Source of the DNA: CAILZL01 sp049840395
GTDB lineage: Bacteria; Pseudomonadota; Gammaproteobacteria; Steroidobacterales; Steroidobacteraceae
Direction: 5' to 3'
Length of the DNA stretch: 64,000 nucleotides
Assembly (NCBI GenBank): GCA_049840395.1
Contig: JASGLD010000009.1
Location: 248,001 to 312,000 of the forward strand
Below are positions 1 through 10,034 of this stretch, piece by piece. The notes under the pieces were generated by a model. The model saw only the letters and a program-made list of their open reading frames with translations, was not told the DNA's origin and searched no databases. The translations under genes were made by a program, and so were the position numbers. Each line of letters opens with the position of its first letter. The first letter of the stretch is position 1.

Positions 1-2
1 TC

Positions 3-386
3 TCTGATTCCATCATGCGAGTGACAACCCGTAAGAAGGTGCAGGGTACGTTGGACGAAATCACCACCCCGGGTACCTCAACTTATAACGCCTTCAATAG
101 CGTGCAGAACGCCGCAGTAGTCCGCGCAGCGGTGGAAGCTCGCAACCTGGGTTTCAAGGCATTGAAGGTGTCCGGTACCCGTAACTTGAGCAGCACGTCG
201 GAACGGCGTTCCGCCAGTTCCTGCCCGGGTGGCATTTGCGAAAGTGATTTCACCTTCGCCAAGGGTAGCTACAGTACCGACGTTGAGTTGGCTATCGAGC
301 TGACTTTCGATTTGTTGAAGGAAGTGCCGGCTGAAGGTACGGGCGTAGTTGATGTGGAAGCAATCCTCAAGCAATTCGGTCTTTGA
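3..386 (+). CDS. hypothetical protein, probably 5'-truncated by the window edge
   Basis: The reading frame is open from the window edge and contains an ATG at 15, only 14 bases in, with no room to see a ribosome site, so this may be the C-terminal part of a longer gene. About 123 residues are visible. I recognise no family. A CPGGIC segment near residue 70 holds the only two cysteines, which could form a disulfide. The C-terminal half (TDVELAIELTFDLLKEV) reads as helix. A clear intrinsic terminator follows 40 bases after the stop, which supports this being a real transcribed gene end. Confidence 0.55.
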   Translation, partial: SDSIMRVTTRKKVQGTLDEITTPGTSTYNAFNSVQNAAVVRAAVEARNLGFKALKVSGTRNLSSTSERRSASSCPGGICESDFTFAKGSYSTDVELAIELTFDLLKEVPAEGTGVVDVEAILKQFGL

Positions 387-423
387 GCCCATTGGACGGG
401 GTATGACCTCGTCACTCAGCAGA

Positions 424-457
424 GGCAGGCAGGCGCGCGACGCTGGCCTGCCTTTTT
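424..457 (+). terminator. intrinsic terminator after the first gene
   Basis: GGCAGGC (two overlapping copies, 424-434) pairs with GCCTGCC at 446-452, followed by five T. It ends the transcript of the gene stopping at 386. Confidence 0.75.
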
Positions 458-636
458 GCTTTATGTGATTCGGAAGATCGGCTTAGAAGGCTAGTTAAGC
501 TGCGTTTCCACCACCGGCCATCCACTAAGTCACCGGCGGCATTTATAGCCGGTTTACCTCGCGATTCGTCTATCATCGCGCCCTATTTCCGATCCAACTT
601 ATGCGACCCGATGGTATGTCGGGTGATGGATGTGCC

Positions 637-3600
637 ATGTCCGCATTTTCGCGCTATCTGTTTACCTGCCTCTGCGTCGGCTTTAGCGGCCTGGCTGCGT
701 TGATCTACCAGATCGCCTGGACGCGACAATTTGCCTTGGTTTTTGGCACTTCCGAGTTGGCAGTGGCAACCGTCTTGGCGGCATACATGGGTGGTTTGGC
801 ATTGGGGGCGCGTTGCATTGAGCCGCTGCTGATCCGTATTTCGCGGCCGGCAAGAATGTACGCGTTGCTGGAAGCGGGTATTGCCGCAGCTGCATTGCTA
901 TGGGTGCCATTGTGTCTGTGGGCGGCGGAATATGGGCTGGCCGGCCTGTTGGGCGGGCAGGCTGCGCCGCCGGATAGCACACATGTTGGCACCACAGTTT
1001 TCTATCTGGTTACTGCATTCATAACCCTGTTGGTGCCCACTGCATTAATGGGGGCCACTCTGCCTCTGCTGGTGCGCGATGGCGTACATACGGAACAACA
1101 GATCGGAAGACGTGTGGGAGCGCTGTATGTAGCCAATACAGCCGGCGCAGTGGTGGGTGCTCTGCTCGCTGCATTGTATCTGTTGCCGCAATTGGGTTTG
1201 CGGGCAACAACTTGGACAGCGGCAACTATCAATCTGCTGGTGGCAGCTCTGGCGTATCAACTGACGCGCTCATCGGTCTCCTCACCGGAGGCTGCGCAAG
1301 CTACGCCTGCGACTGAAGCGGTGACGCCGAAGATCGATAAGGTGTCTTGGAGCCGCAATCACTGGATATTGCCATTAATGCTGTTGTCCGGCGTTGTGTC
1401 ATTTCTGCATGAAGTGTTATGGACGCGCATGCTGGCTCATGTGATGGGTAGCAGCATCATTGCTTTTGGCGTGATGGTGGCCAGTTTTCTACTGGGAATT
1501 GCCTTGGGCGGTGCACTCGGATCTTGGCTTGCCCGCAATCAACCTTGGGCGATACGAAGCTGGTCGGCGACACAGTTGCTTTCAGCGGTCATGGCGATGC
1601 TGGCGTGGTATGCAATTCAACATTGGGCGCCTGCCAGTGCAACACTGCTGCAAAAAGCGGGCTTTGGTTTAATCGTCTTGCTACCGCTGGCCATCGCGAT
1701 AGGGGCTACCTATCCACTGGCAGTGCGCATACTGGCAGCGCAGGTGGCAGATGCGGCGCCGGTCAGTGCGCGCGTATATGCGTGGAATACATTGGGTGCA
1801 ATTGTGGGGGCGCTGGCAGGTGGCTTCTGGCTGATTCCTGCGCTGCGTTATGAAGGGAGTGTGCAGCTGGCGGTGGTGGCCAGTGCATTGCTGGCTGTGG
1901 CCTCGGCATTACTTTGGTTACGGCTGCAATTCAAATGGATGGTGCCATTGCTGGCTATGTCGGCCATGGTGGGGATAGCCTTCAGGCCACAAGTGCCGGA
2001 GAGCATCTTACGATTATCGCCCTTGCGTAGCGGCACAGGATCGCTTGAGTACTATGCCGTGGGACGGGGCGCCGATGTGGTGGTGTTGCGTGACGATCAG
2101 ACATTGGACCTGCGCACCAATGGTCTGCCAGAAGCGGGCATTGACGTACTGGGTTCGCCACCTTCTCTAAATCTCGAAGCCTGGATGTCGCCCTTGGCGG
2201 TGCTGGCGCGTCCACAAACGCAGAGCATGTTGGTGGTGGGATTTGGCGGCGGCAACGCGGTGCAAGCGGTGCCTCCTTCCGTGCGACAAATCGATGTGAT
2301 CGAGCTCGAGCCGGAAGTCATTGCGGCCAATCAGGCCGTCAGCAAGCTGCGAGCGCGCAATCCATTGTTGGATAGTCGCGTCAACATCGTACTCAATGAT
2401 GCGCGTGGCGCTTTATTGCTGACCGACAAAAAATACGATGCGGTGGTGTCGCAGCCGTCGCATCCCTGGACTGCGGGCGCTTCTCATTTGTATACGCTGG
2501 AATTCATGCAGCAGGTGCGCGCGCATCTGAATCCTGGTGGAGTATTCGTGCAATGGATGAGCACCGACTTCATGGATGAATCCTTGCTGCGTTCATTGCT
2601 GGCTACTTTAACGACTGCATTTCCGGAAGTACGTGTCTATCGCACCTCGCCCAATACCTTCTTGTTCATGGGGTCCGAACAGCCGATCGAGCCGGAGCGT
2701 CAATTTCGCGCCACTCGATCGGTGTTGCTGAGTGCACAAACTCACTACTCCCGCATTGGCATCAATGCAGTTGAAGACTTGCTCGCTGCCTTGGTGCTGG
2801 ATACGGTCAGCGCGCGCGCTTTGGCGCAGGGCAGCGCGATCATTACCGATGACAACAATCGTTTGGCAACCTCCGGTGTGTATGACTTCAAGCGCGCCAT
2901 GGGATCGGCAGCGGCCGGCAGATTGTTGGCTGCCTATGATCCGATGACTCAGGTCAACAGCTTCGTCTATCAACAGCTCGCACCATCGTTGTCGTTCGAT
3001 TATCTGTGGCGGCACATCGCAACCTGGATGACTGCGGATGCCAGCACTGCCGAACGTCTGAATCGAATGACTGCTCTGTTTGGCGATAGTGAGTTGGCCG
3101 CTTACTTGCAAGTGGTGACTGCGTTGCGTGCCAATCAGCCGACTCTTGCCAATCAACAATTGGCGGCGGCATTACGTCGGTGGCCTGATAGTCAGTTGCT
3201 CAACTATGCCTTGCTGGAACCATACCTCGCTAAATCGTTTGCTGATCTGCCGCCCGAGGTTGCCAATGCAACACGTCGTCTCGTGGGTGAGCCTGCTTTA
3301 GTGGCGGCAGCAGTGCGCCTGGCAACGCAAGAAAAATGGGGGGAGTTGGCGTCATTGGATGCACAGCTGGAGCAAATTCCCTGGACGGCGCCGTGGTATA
3401 CACAGGCGGCGCAGTTACGCATCGAGTGGCGGGCGCGAGTCGGTAATAAAGAACTCCGTCCTCGTTACGGGACTGAGGCCATTGCAATTGCCGATCGTGT
3501 TCTACTCAATCAACCGGATGGCTTCTGGTATGCCCTGCGTGCTCTGAATGCGGTCGGTACTGATCAGCCGCAACTGATGCTGGAGTCGGTCGCCGCTTTT

Positions 3601-3780
3601 GCGCGGCTGGCTTTGGAGCGTGGTAAGGCGTTGAGTGGCGAAGAGCGCTTGCTAGCGAAAGATCGTGCGGCACAGCTGATGAATTTGCTGGACCAATTGC
3701 AGTCGGATTCTCGAATCGACAATCAGCGCTGGCGTCAGATTCGCGAGCGTCTAATTCAGGCACAAGCTGCGTTGGGCTAA
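637..3780 (+). CDS. membrane-bound spermidine synthase-like protein (fused MFS-type / SAM-binding domain, with C-terminal repeat region)
   Basis: The protein is about 1047 residues from ATG 637; the frame is open to an ATG at 601, but MSAFSRYLF followed directly by the first hydrophobic helix (GLAALIYQIAWTRQFALVFG) is the usual N-terminus of the family. The first ~450 residues hold around a dozen membrane segments. A spermidine-synthase fold follows, with the SAM-binding glycine loop VVGFGGGNAV, the acidic end of strand 2 (VIELEPEVI) and NDARGALL. The last ~350 residues are soluble, helical and TPR-like. Family members are large fused polyamine-synthase-like proteins whose substrate is mostly unknown, so aminopropyl transfer is only inferred. 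The gene stands alone, with no polyamine gene beside it. Confidence 0.85.
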   Translation: MSAFSRYLFTCLCVGFSGLAALIYQIAWTRQFALVFGTSELAVATVLAAYMGGLALGARCIEPLLIRISRPARMYALLEAGIAAAALLWVPLCLWAAEYGLAGLLGGQAAPPDSTHVGTTVFYLVTAFITLLVPTALMGATLPLLVRDGVHTEQQIGRRVGALYVANTAGAVVGALLAALYLLPQLGLRATTWTAATINLLVAALAYQLTRSSVSSPEAAQATPATEAVTPKIDKVSWSRNHWILPLMLLSGVVSFLHEVLWTRMLAHVMGSSIIAFGVMVASFLLGIALGGALGSWLARNQPWAIRSWSATQLLSAVMAMLAWYAIQHWAPASATLLQKAGFGLIVLLPLAIAIGATYPLAVRILAAQVADAAPVSARVYAWNTLGAIVGALAGGFWLIPALRYEGSVQLAVVASALLAVASALLWLRLQFKWMVPLLAMSAMVGIAFRPQVPESILRLSPLRSGTGSLEYYAVGRGADVVVLRDDQTLDLRTNGLPEAGIDVLGSPPSLNLEAWMSPLAVLARPQTQSMLVVGFGGGNAVQAVPPSVRQIDVIELEPEVIAANQAVSKLRARNPLLDSRVNIVLNDARGALLLTDKKYDAVVSQPSHPWTAGASHLYTLEFMQQVRAHLNPGGVFVQWMSTDFMDESLLRSLLATLTTAFPEVRVYRTSPNTFLFMGSEQPIEPERQFRATRSVLLSAQTHYSRIGINAVEDLLAALVLDTVSARALAQGSAIITDDNNRLATSGVYDFKRAMGSAAAGRLLAAYDPMTQVNSFVYQQLAPSLSFDYLWRHIATWMTADASTAERLNRMTALFGDSELAAYLQVVTALRANQPTLANQQLAAALRRWPDSQLLNYALLEPYLAKSFADLPPEVANATRRLVGEPALVAAAVRLATQEKWGELASLDAQLEQIPWTAPWYTQAAQLRIEWRARVGNKELRPRYGTEAIAIADRVLLNQPDGFWYALRALNAVGTDQPQLMLESVAAFARLALERGKALSGEERLLAKDRAAQLMNLLDQLQSDSRIDNQRWRQIRERLIQAQAALG

Positions 3781-4427
3781 TCCGTAGCCGCAACGCCGGA
3801 TCATGTTCAACGATGTTGATGAGCTTAAGTGGATCCCGAGTCTGATGAGACAAGAATGCCTCTAATGTATGCGGCCAGCGATCCACCGCTGTGAAGCATT
3901 GGTTGCGCAATTCTTCGGTAACCCAAGTGTTACTTATTTGTGGATCGCAAAAAATATTGCCGCCTAGCATGTTGTGAAATTGATACTCGCGAGTTCAATT
4001 GGCGCTCAGTTTTAACTTGGTTTTTTCTTCCATCAGTGAATATTTATTTGCTGTATTTAAAGCGTCCAAATGCAGGCAATGACATTTTGTCTCGGTAATT
4101 AGCTGTATCTACGCTTAATACAAATACATTGAATAATGGTCTTGGTCACTCATATGTAACAATAAAACAAAAAAGTTCCTGAATTGACCCATTGAATTTC
4201 GATGTGTACCAATAACCCCACAACAAGACTTTTATGTTCATAAATTGATTGGGGACTTCTGCGGCAGACCGTGCCGTTTGAATTGCTGCTCACAAACCGC
4301 GTTCACCGTCATAGCTGACGGAATAAAACATCGTAGGCGAATTCGGCGAGTGAGTTGTTAATGGGGTGAGTTGGCCTGGGTCAACCGAATTCAACAGTGT
4401 ATTGATACACGCGAATGGGGAAACAAT
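3781..4427. other. long AT-rich intergenic region upstream of the first TonB receptor
   Basis: About 650 bases without a convincing gene. The composition becomes clearly AT-rich from ~3970 to 4250, as expected for a regulated promoter region. A minus-strand frame at 3783-3970 looks weakly protein-like (helical, ending in the neighbouring gene) but has no supported start. The segment 4189-4204 (CCATTGAATTTCGATG) recurs nearly unchanged at 7287-7303 ahead of the second receptor. Confidence 0.5.
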
Positions 4428-6929
4428 ATGAGAAAGATATGGGCATGCTCGACGGGCATGTTGGTCACTATGGTGGGCATCATGCCGGCCATGGGGCAGA
4501 CCAATGCCACCGATGGTTTGCAACTGGAAGAAGTAATCGTTACCGCTGAAAAACGCGAGGAGAGCCTGCAGAAAGTAGCGACTTCGATTCAGGTGAAAGA
4601 AGGCGACGAATTGCGCAAGGAAGGTAAGAAGCGCATTGATGAAATCATGCAAGGCACCGTGGGTATTCAAGCTCAGGATAGTCAGGTAGGCGTGACCTTC
4701 TTCGTACGCGGTGTGGATTCCAGCGGTGGCATGGGGGCCGTGGTCGCGGCGCCAATCCTGATCGACGGCGTTGCTCAATCGCGTAGTGAATCAGTTCGTG
4801 GCGGTACCTTGGACTTGGCGCAGGCTGAAATCATGCGTGGTCCGCAAAGCACTACACTGGGTGCAAATTCGCTGGCCGGCGCCATCAGCTTGGTTTCCAA
4901 CAAGCCGGTGTTCGAATATCAAGCCAGCGGCACTCTGGAAGTCGGCAATTTTCACAAGCTGGCGACCGAAGGCGTATTGAACGTGCCCCTGGCTGACAAT
5001 CAGGCGCTGCGTATCGCCTATTCCACCGATAAGCGTAATGGCTTCATTAGTTCCGGTGCGGGTGATTCCGATCTGACCAACGCGCGCTTGAAGTATCGCT
5101 GGCAGGCGACCGATAACTTCGATTCAGTGTTGACCGTTTCCCATCAAAACATCGGCGGCAACGGCGTGCAGTCAGGCGTGTTGTTGGCTACTGGCCACTG
5201 GGTGCCCTATACAGCCGCAACAGCTGCTTCTCTGGGTCTGACCTTCACCAACGGTTGTACGCCGGGAATGTCGACAGCGATCACGGTCATGGGTTGTCCT
5301 CCGACTTTTATCGCAGTAACCGACAATACAAATTTCCGTCAGCGCAGCAATGCCTGGGATGACGGTTACCCCGCCGATGCCTGGCCGAACAATCCTTATC
5401 GCGATACCAACATTGATCAAGGCAGTCTTGAGCTTAACTGGACTACGGGTATCGGAACTCTGACATTCCTGCCTTCATTGCAGAAGGCACACTTCCGGTC
5501 GCAGGAGCCGCCGCGTGGCACCAGCTGGATGCAGGAAGATCAGAAGCAGGATACGACCACCTACGATCTGCGCCTGAATTCGCCCGGCGGTGGTCGAGTG
5601 CAGTGGCAGACCGGTCTTTACTACAGCTACGATAAAACCTATGACGCAACCTTCCTGGGAATTAATTTCCCCGGTGCTGCAGGTATGGGCCCTACCGATC
5701 CTTCGGACTGCGCGACCAGTACTGTGTATTGCTATGGTTGGACACTGACGCCTAAGTTCGATCGTACCGGCAAGTCCGTTTATGCCAACGCCGAGTTCTC
5801 GGTGTTGGATTCACTGCGACTGATTGGTGGTATTCGTTATAACAACGATAAGGCCAGCGTCGTGGCATTGAGTGATGTGGGCGGTACTATCACTACGCCG
5901 AATGCGGCGCAGGTGGCGGCAGCGACCATATCGACCGGTGCGCGCACCTGGAAGAAGGCGACTTATCGTGCGGGCGTAGAGTGGGATGTGCTGCCGGATA
6001 CGATGATTTACGGCGTGTATTCCACCGGCTATAGCCCGGGTGCCTTGAGCGGCATGGATACAGTCGGTACCGTCGAAACCACGCTGGACCAGATATCGCT
6101 GGGATGGAAGAGCCAGTTGTTCGATAGACGTATGCAATTGAACGGCGAGTTCTTCCTCACCAAGTTCCATAACCGTGGTGTAGAAGGAACCATCACTGCC
6201 TATGGTCCTGGCGCAACAACCTCAACTTGCTCGGCTCCTGCTGGTGCAATGGGTGCGGTGTCCGTGGGTACTGATACGGCCACTGCTGGTGCGTACTGCG
6301 CCATCATTGGTCAGAACTCGGCAATCGGCCCAGAGTTTGTTTCCAAGGGTCTGGATGTGGACATGACCTGGCTGTTGACGGCCAATGATCGCGTAACGCT
6401 GACCGGTGAATGGCTGGATGCCTCATACGATTCCAAGCCGCAGGTGACGGGTGTGGATCTGACGGCTGCTTATCTGCAGTCGTTGGGCGCATCGGCTTCT
6501 GCAGCGCCTGGTCTGGCGGCTTCACTCAACAATACACTCCAGGCATTCGTCGGCGCTCAATTGCAAAATGCTCCGAAGTACAGTGCTACGCTGGACTACC
6601 AGCATAGCTTTGAGTTTGCGGGCGGTAGCAAGCTGACGCCGCGTATATCTGCTGTCTACAAGCAGAAGTATTGGTCGTTCGGTGGTGCCCCGGGTGCGAA
6701 CGTTTCGCAGATCCTGGCCGACTCGAATAATCCTAATAATCTGGCTTGGCAGCAGGCCTATACCAAGTGGGACTTCCTCACGTCTTGGTCCAATGCCGAT
6801 GGTAAGTTCACTGTCACCGGCTACGTCAAGAACTTGAATAACGAAGTGGTGTTGGCCAACTACACCGATCCCTATGTGTCCCTGGAGGCACCGCGTACTT
6901 ATGGCGTGACTTTCAACGCCAATTTCTAA
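4428..6929 (+). CDS. TonB-dependent receptor (first of a tandem paralogous pair)
   Basis: Outer-membrane receptor of about 833 residues. ATG 4428 is chosen because it follows a purine-rich GGGGAAACA and opens a signal peptide ending near PAMGQ; an in-frame ATG at 4371 lacks these. After the signal come a TonB box-like EEVIVTAEKRE, the plug domain (about residues 45-160, with FFVRGVDSSGG and MRGPQSTTLGANSLAGA) and a 22-strand-type barrel ending in aromatic F. It is closely similar through its whole length to the receptor at 7539-9980, including DDGYPADAWPNNPYR. Substrate unknown: neither TonB/ExbB nor catabolic genes lie nearby. A strong terminator follows, so it is probably monocistronic. Confidence 0.92.
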   Translation: MRKIWACSTGMLVTMVGIMPAMGQTNATDGLQLEEVIVTAEKREESLQKVATSIQVKEGDELRKEGKKRIDEIMQGTVGIQAQDSQVGVTFFVRGVDSSGGMGAVVAAPILIDGVAQSRSESVRGGTLDLAQAEIMRGPQSTTLGANSLAGAISLVSNKPVFEYQASGTLEVGNFHKLATEGVLNVPLADNQALRIAYSTDKRNGFISSGAGDSDLTNARLKYRWQATDNFDSVLTVSHQNIGGNGVQSGVLLATGHWVPYTAATAASLGLTFTNGCTPGMSTAITVMGCPPTFIAVTDNTNFRQRSNAWDDGYPADAWPNNPYRDTNIDQGSLELNWTTGIGTLTFLPSLQKAHFRSQEPPRGTSWMQEDQKQDTTTYDLRLNSPGGGRVQWQTGLYYSYDKTYDATFLGINFPGAAGMGPTDPSDCATSTVYCYGWTLTPKFDRTGKSVYANAEFSVLDSLRLIGGIRYNNDKASVVALSDVGGTITTPNAAQVAAATISTGARTWKKATYRAGVEWDVLPDTMIYGVYSTGYSPGALSGMDTVGTVETTLDQISLGWKSQLFDRRMQLNGEFFLTKFHNRGVEGTITAYGPGATTSTCSAPAGAMGAVSVGTDTATAGAYCAIIGQNSAIGPEFVSKGLDVDMTWLLTANDRVTLTGEWLDASYDSKPQVTGVDLTAAYLQSLGASASAAPGLAASLNNTLQAFVGAQLQNAPKYSATLDYQHSFEFAGGSKLTPRISAVYKQKYWSFGGAPGANVSQILADSNNPNNLAWQQAYTKWDFLTSWSNADGKFTVTGYVKNLNNEVVLANYTDPYVSLEAPRTYGVTFNANF

Positions 6930-6948
6930 TCGACAAGGTATAGCGACT

Positions 6949-6987
6949 AAAGACCTGCACGACTATGTCGTGCAGGTCTTTTATTTT
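6949..6987 (+). terminator. intrinsic terminator of the first TonB receptor
   Basis: Perfect 14-bp stem AAAGACCTGCACGA / TCGTGCAGGTCTTT with a 5-base loop, followed by TATTTT. Confidence 0.92.
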
Positions 6988-7236
6988 CTGCTCTCGCTCG
7001 CACATCTTGCGCAGGCTGGATTGGTCACCTAGAAATTGCCTGCGTGTCATGAGGAATCCGCAAAGTTTTTTTGTTATTGACGCTTCTTAACCGTACGGGC
7101 GTCTTTTATCTCCGCTTTATTCAGACTGATCTTTTCCCGTTTCTGGGAATTGCTTGCGGCATGTTTGATCCGGCCAATATGCGGCCGTGGCAAGCAAACA
7201 ACGATTGTTTCAAACATTAAAGATTTTCTAAATCAC

Positions 7237-7258
7237 AATGTTGTGTCCATACAACGTT
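7237..7258. promoter_or_regulatory. palindrome upstream of the second TonB receptor, possible operator
   Basis: AATGTTGT-GTCCAT-ACAACGTT is an 8-bp inverted repeat with one mismatch, in the AT-rich 609-base gap (6930-7538) that otherwise holds no gene. Size and symmetry suit a dimeric repressor or activator site; the cognate protein is not in view. Confidence 0.4.
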
Positions 7259-7538
7259 ACTTTCATGTGGCTTTATTTTTGATTGTCCATTGAATTGACG
7301 ATGGTTTTTTTGCTGTGCTACTTAGTTAATAACAACAATAACTTGTAAGTATTAAAAGCAATTTATACGAGGGGTAAATAACGGCCATTTGGTTTGAATC
7401 CAGCGCGTACCCAGATGTGTTTATTACGCAACACAAACACAAGTGTTGTTTCGCTAAGGGTATGACGCAGACCGACTGGGCCGTGGTTGGGCCGGTCGGC
7501 TCTTTAAATGTCGAAGTAAACGTAAGGGGAAATTTTCA

Positions 7539-9980
7539 ATGTACAAGCTATATGCATGCTCGCTGAGCATGTTGGTTACCGTTGTGGGCATCGCACCCGC
7601 TTCAGCACAGAGCACCACTCCAGAAGCCGATGCCTTGCAGCTGGAAGAAATTGTGGTGACGGCTGAAAAGCGCGAAACCAATCTGCAGAAGACCGCTCTC
7701 TCCATCCAGGTGTACAGCGGCGAAGATCTGAAGAAAGAAGGCAAGAAGCGTATCGACGAAATCATGAATGGCGTGGTCGGCGTGCAGTCGCAGGGTAGCC
7801 AGGTCGGTACCGACTTCTACATGCGCGGCGTGGGTAACGTCGGCGGCATGGGCGGTGGCGAACGCGCTGTGGCTGTGTTGATCGATGGCGTGTACCAGAA
7901 CCGCACTGAAACCGTCCGTGGTGGCACACTCGATGTCGCGCAGGTAGAAGTGATGCGCGGTACGCAGAGCACAACTCTGGGCGCCAGCTCGCTGGCCGGC
8001 GCGGTCAGTTTGGTTTCCAACCAGCCGGTATTTGAATATCAGGCAAGCGGCTCGCTTGAAGTGGGTAACTACCATCTATTGAATACCGAAGGCGTACTCA
8101 ACGTGCCGCTCAGCGACAGTCAGGCGTTGCGCTTCGCCTATTCAAGCAATAAGCGCGATGGCTACATCAGCAGCGGTGCAGGCGATTCAGATCTCACCAA
8201 TGCACGCCTGAAATATCGTTGGCACGCCAGCGATGACCTTGATGCCGTGTTTACCGTGAATCATCAAAACATCGGCGGTAACGGCGTTTCCGACGGCGTA
8301 CTGTTGTATTCGGGTCATTGGGCGCCATGGACAACCGGCGCTGCAACACTGGGTGATTCAGACGGCATGGGTGGGGTAACTGCAAGAGCGGGCGGTTGTG
8401 CGTCAACCGCTACTACCATGGGTTGCCCGGCCCTTTTCTATGTGGTTAGCGATGGCGTGACCTATCAGAATCGCTCCAACCCATGGGACGATGGCTATCC
8501 GGCTGATGCTTGGCCAAATAACCCCTACCGCAATACCAATATCGATACGCTGAGCGCGGATATCAATTGGACTACTGGGCTGGGTATTCTGACTGTCAAA
8601 CCTTCAGTACAGAAAGCGCACTTCCTTTCCACCGAGCCACCGCGTGGCACAAGCTTCCGTGCCGAAGACTCCAAACAGCATACGGAGCAGCTGGATGCGC
8701 AGTTGGCCTCGCAAGGAACGACGTTACAGTGGTTGGCTGGTGCGTACTACTACAACACCGACACCAGCGGGACTTTCAAGACGGTGCTGTTCCCGGGCGC
8801 AAACGATATGGGCACGGCCTGTCCCGGCAACGACTACTGCTATACCTGGACTGACACACGGTCGAATCCGACCAAAACTCTGTCCGTTTATGGCAATGCC
8901 ACTTATCCGGTGGTGGACACATTCCGAGTCCTGGGTGGCGTTCGCTATAGCAAGGATAAGAAGAGCATAGATGCGGTTCCGGATACCTCTGCTGTCTTTG
9001 GCACAATTTCTGGTCCGAGCTCTGCTTATTCATATCGCAGCAACTCGCATGAGTGGAGCGCTACTACCTACCGTGTGGGTGCTGAATATGATCTGCGTCC
9101 GGAGTCGATGGCCTATGCCACTTACTCAACCGGCTATCAGCCGGGCAGTGTTGCGGTCGATAGCTTCACCAAGGAACAGAAGATCGAACAGATTGCCCTG
9201 GGTTTGAAGAACCGCTTCTTCGACGGTTCGGTGCAGGTCAATGTGGAATTGTTCGACTCGACCTATCACAACCGTTCTTTGCAGGGTGGTTTGACCGTGA
9301 CAGTGGATGAGTCCATCACCAATAACGGCAACTGCAGCACCGGCAGCAGCACCATTGGTGTCAGCGGCAATCTGAATGTACTGTGCTTTGCTTCCAACTT
9401 CCCGGTGGTCGACGACTACACGTCGCGTGGTGTGGATCTGGAAACGTCCTGGCTGCCGACTGCTGCCGACCGCATTGATGTCAGCGTTGAATATCTGAAG
9501 GCCACTCAGTCGGCTCCAGACATCAGCTATGTCACCGAGTCTGCACTGTCGGCGCTAGGCGTAGTGAATACGGCTGCGATGGTCGCCAAAGCTCGCGCCC
9601 AGGCTGCTGCGTATGATGGTCTGCCTACTCAGAACTCACCGGAGTGGAGCGGCAATCTGACGTATCAGCATAACTTCCGCTTTGCAGGCGGTAGCACCCT
9701 GACGCCGAAGGTCAATATGACATACAAGTCGGAATATTGGTCAGCCGGCGGTCCGAACGCCAATGCTACGACTGCGATGAATCATAACAGCCCACTGTGG
9801 CAGGATGCTTATTCTCTATGGAATGCGTATCTGACCTGGCAGAATGCGGACGGTAAGTTCACCGTGAGCGGTAACGTGAAGAACATCGAGAACAAGCCCA
9901 TCATGACCAACTATGGTGGTACCTATGTCTCGCTGGATGCGCCACGTACCTTCAGTGTGAATTTCAGCGCCAACTTCTGA
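7539..9980 (+). CDS. TonB-dependent receptor (second of a tandem paralogous pair)
   Basis: Outer-membrane receptor of 813 residues. The ATG follows AAGGGGAAATTTTCA, a plausible ribosome site, and starts a signal peptide ending near ASAQ. Next come EEIVVTAEKRE, a plug with FYMRGVGNVGG and MRGTQSTTLGASSLAGA, and a long beta-barrel ending in FSANF. It is a paralogue of the receptor just upstream, with plug regions nearly collinear and barrel loops more divergent, as expected for duplicated receptors with changed ligand specificity. Both have a pair of cysteines in one extracellular-loop region (GGCASTATTMGC here). It has its own long leader and terminator, so it is likely regulated separately. 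Ligand unknown. Confidence 0.92.
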   Translation: MYKLYACSLSMLVTVVGIAPASAQSTTPEADALQLEEIVVTAEKRETNLQKTALSIQVYSGEDLKKEGKKRIDEIMNGVVGVQSQGSQVGTDFYMRGVGNVGGMGGGERAVAVLIDGVYQNRTETVRGGTLDVAQVEVMRGTQSTTLGASSLAGAVSLVSNQPVFEYQASGSLEVGNYHLLNTEGVLNVPLSDSQALRFAYSSNKRDGYISSGAGDSDLTNARLKYRWHASDDLDAVFTVNHQNIGGNGVSDGVLLYSGHWAPWTTGAATLGDSDGMGGVTARAGGCASTATTMGCPALFYVVSDGVTYQNRSNPWDDGYPADAWPNNPYRNTNIDTLSADINWTTGLGILTVKPSVQKAHFLSTEPPRGTSFRAEDSKQHTEQLDAQLASQGTTLQWLAGAYYYNTDTSGTFKTVLFPGANDMGTACPGNDYCYTWTDTRSNPTKTLSVYGNATYPVVDTFRVLGGVRYSKDKKSIDAVPDTSAVFGTISGPSSAYSYRSNSHEWSATTYRVGAEYDLRPESMAYATYSTGYQPGSVAVDSFTKEQKIEQIALGLKNRFFDGSVQVNVELFDSTYHNRSLQGGLTVTVDESITNNGNCSTGSSTIGVSGNLNVLCFASNFPVVDDYTSRGVDLETSWLPTAADRIDVSVEYLKATQSAPDISYVTESALSALGVVNTAAMVAKARAQAAAYDGLPTQNSPEWSGNLTYQHNFRFAGGSTLTPKVNMTYKSEYWSAGGPNANATTAMNHNSPLWQDAYSLWNAYLTWQNADGKFTVSGNVKNIENKPIMTNYGGTYVSLDAPRTFSVNFSANF

Positions 9981-10002
9981 TCCATAGCGCTTGCGCTATC
10001 TG

Positions 10003-10034
10003 AGGCCGGTGGATGCAAGTCCATCGGCCTTTTT
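10003..10034 (+). terminator. intrinsic terminator of the second TonB receptor
   Basis: AGGCCGGTGGA pairs with TCCATCGGCCT (one mismatch) around a 6-base loop, followed by TTTTT. Confidence 0.82.

Noticed and set aside
3783..3970. weakly protein-like minus-strand frame after the spermidine-synthase-like gene
   Set aside because: No start signal, no family, and the frame continues as shadow into the upstream gene; could be a gene remnant but not supportable.
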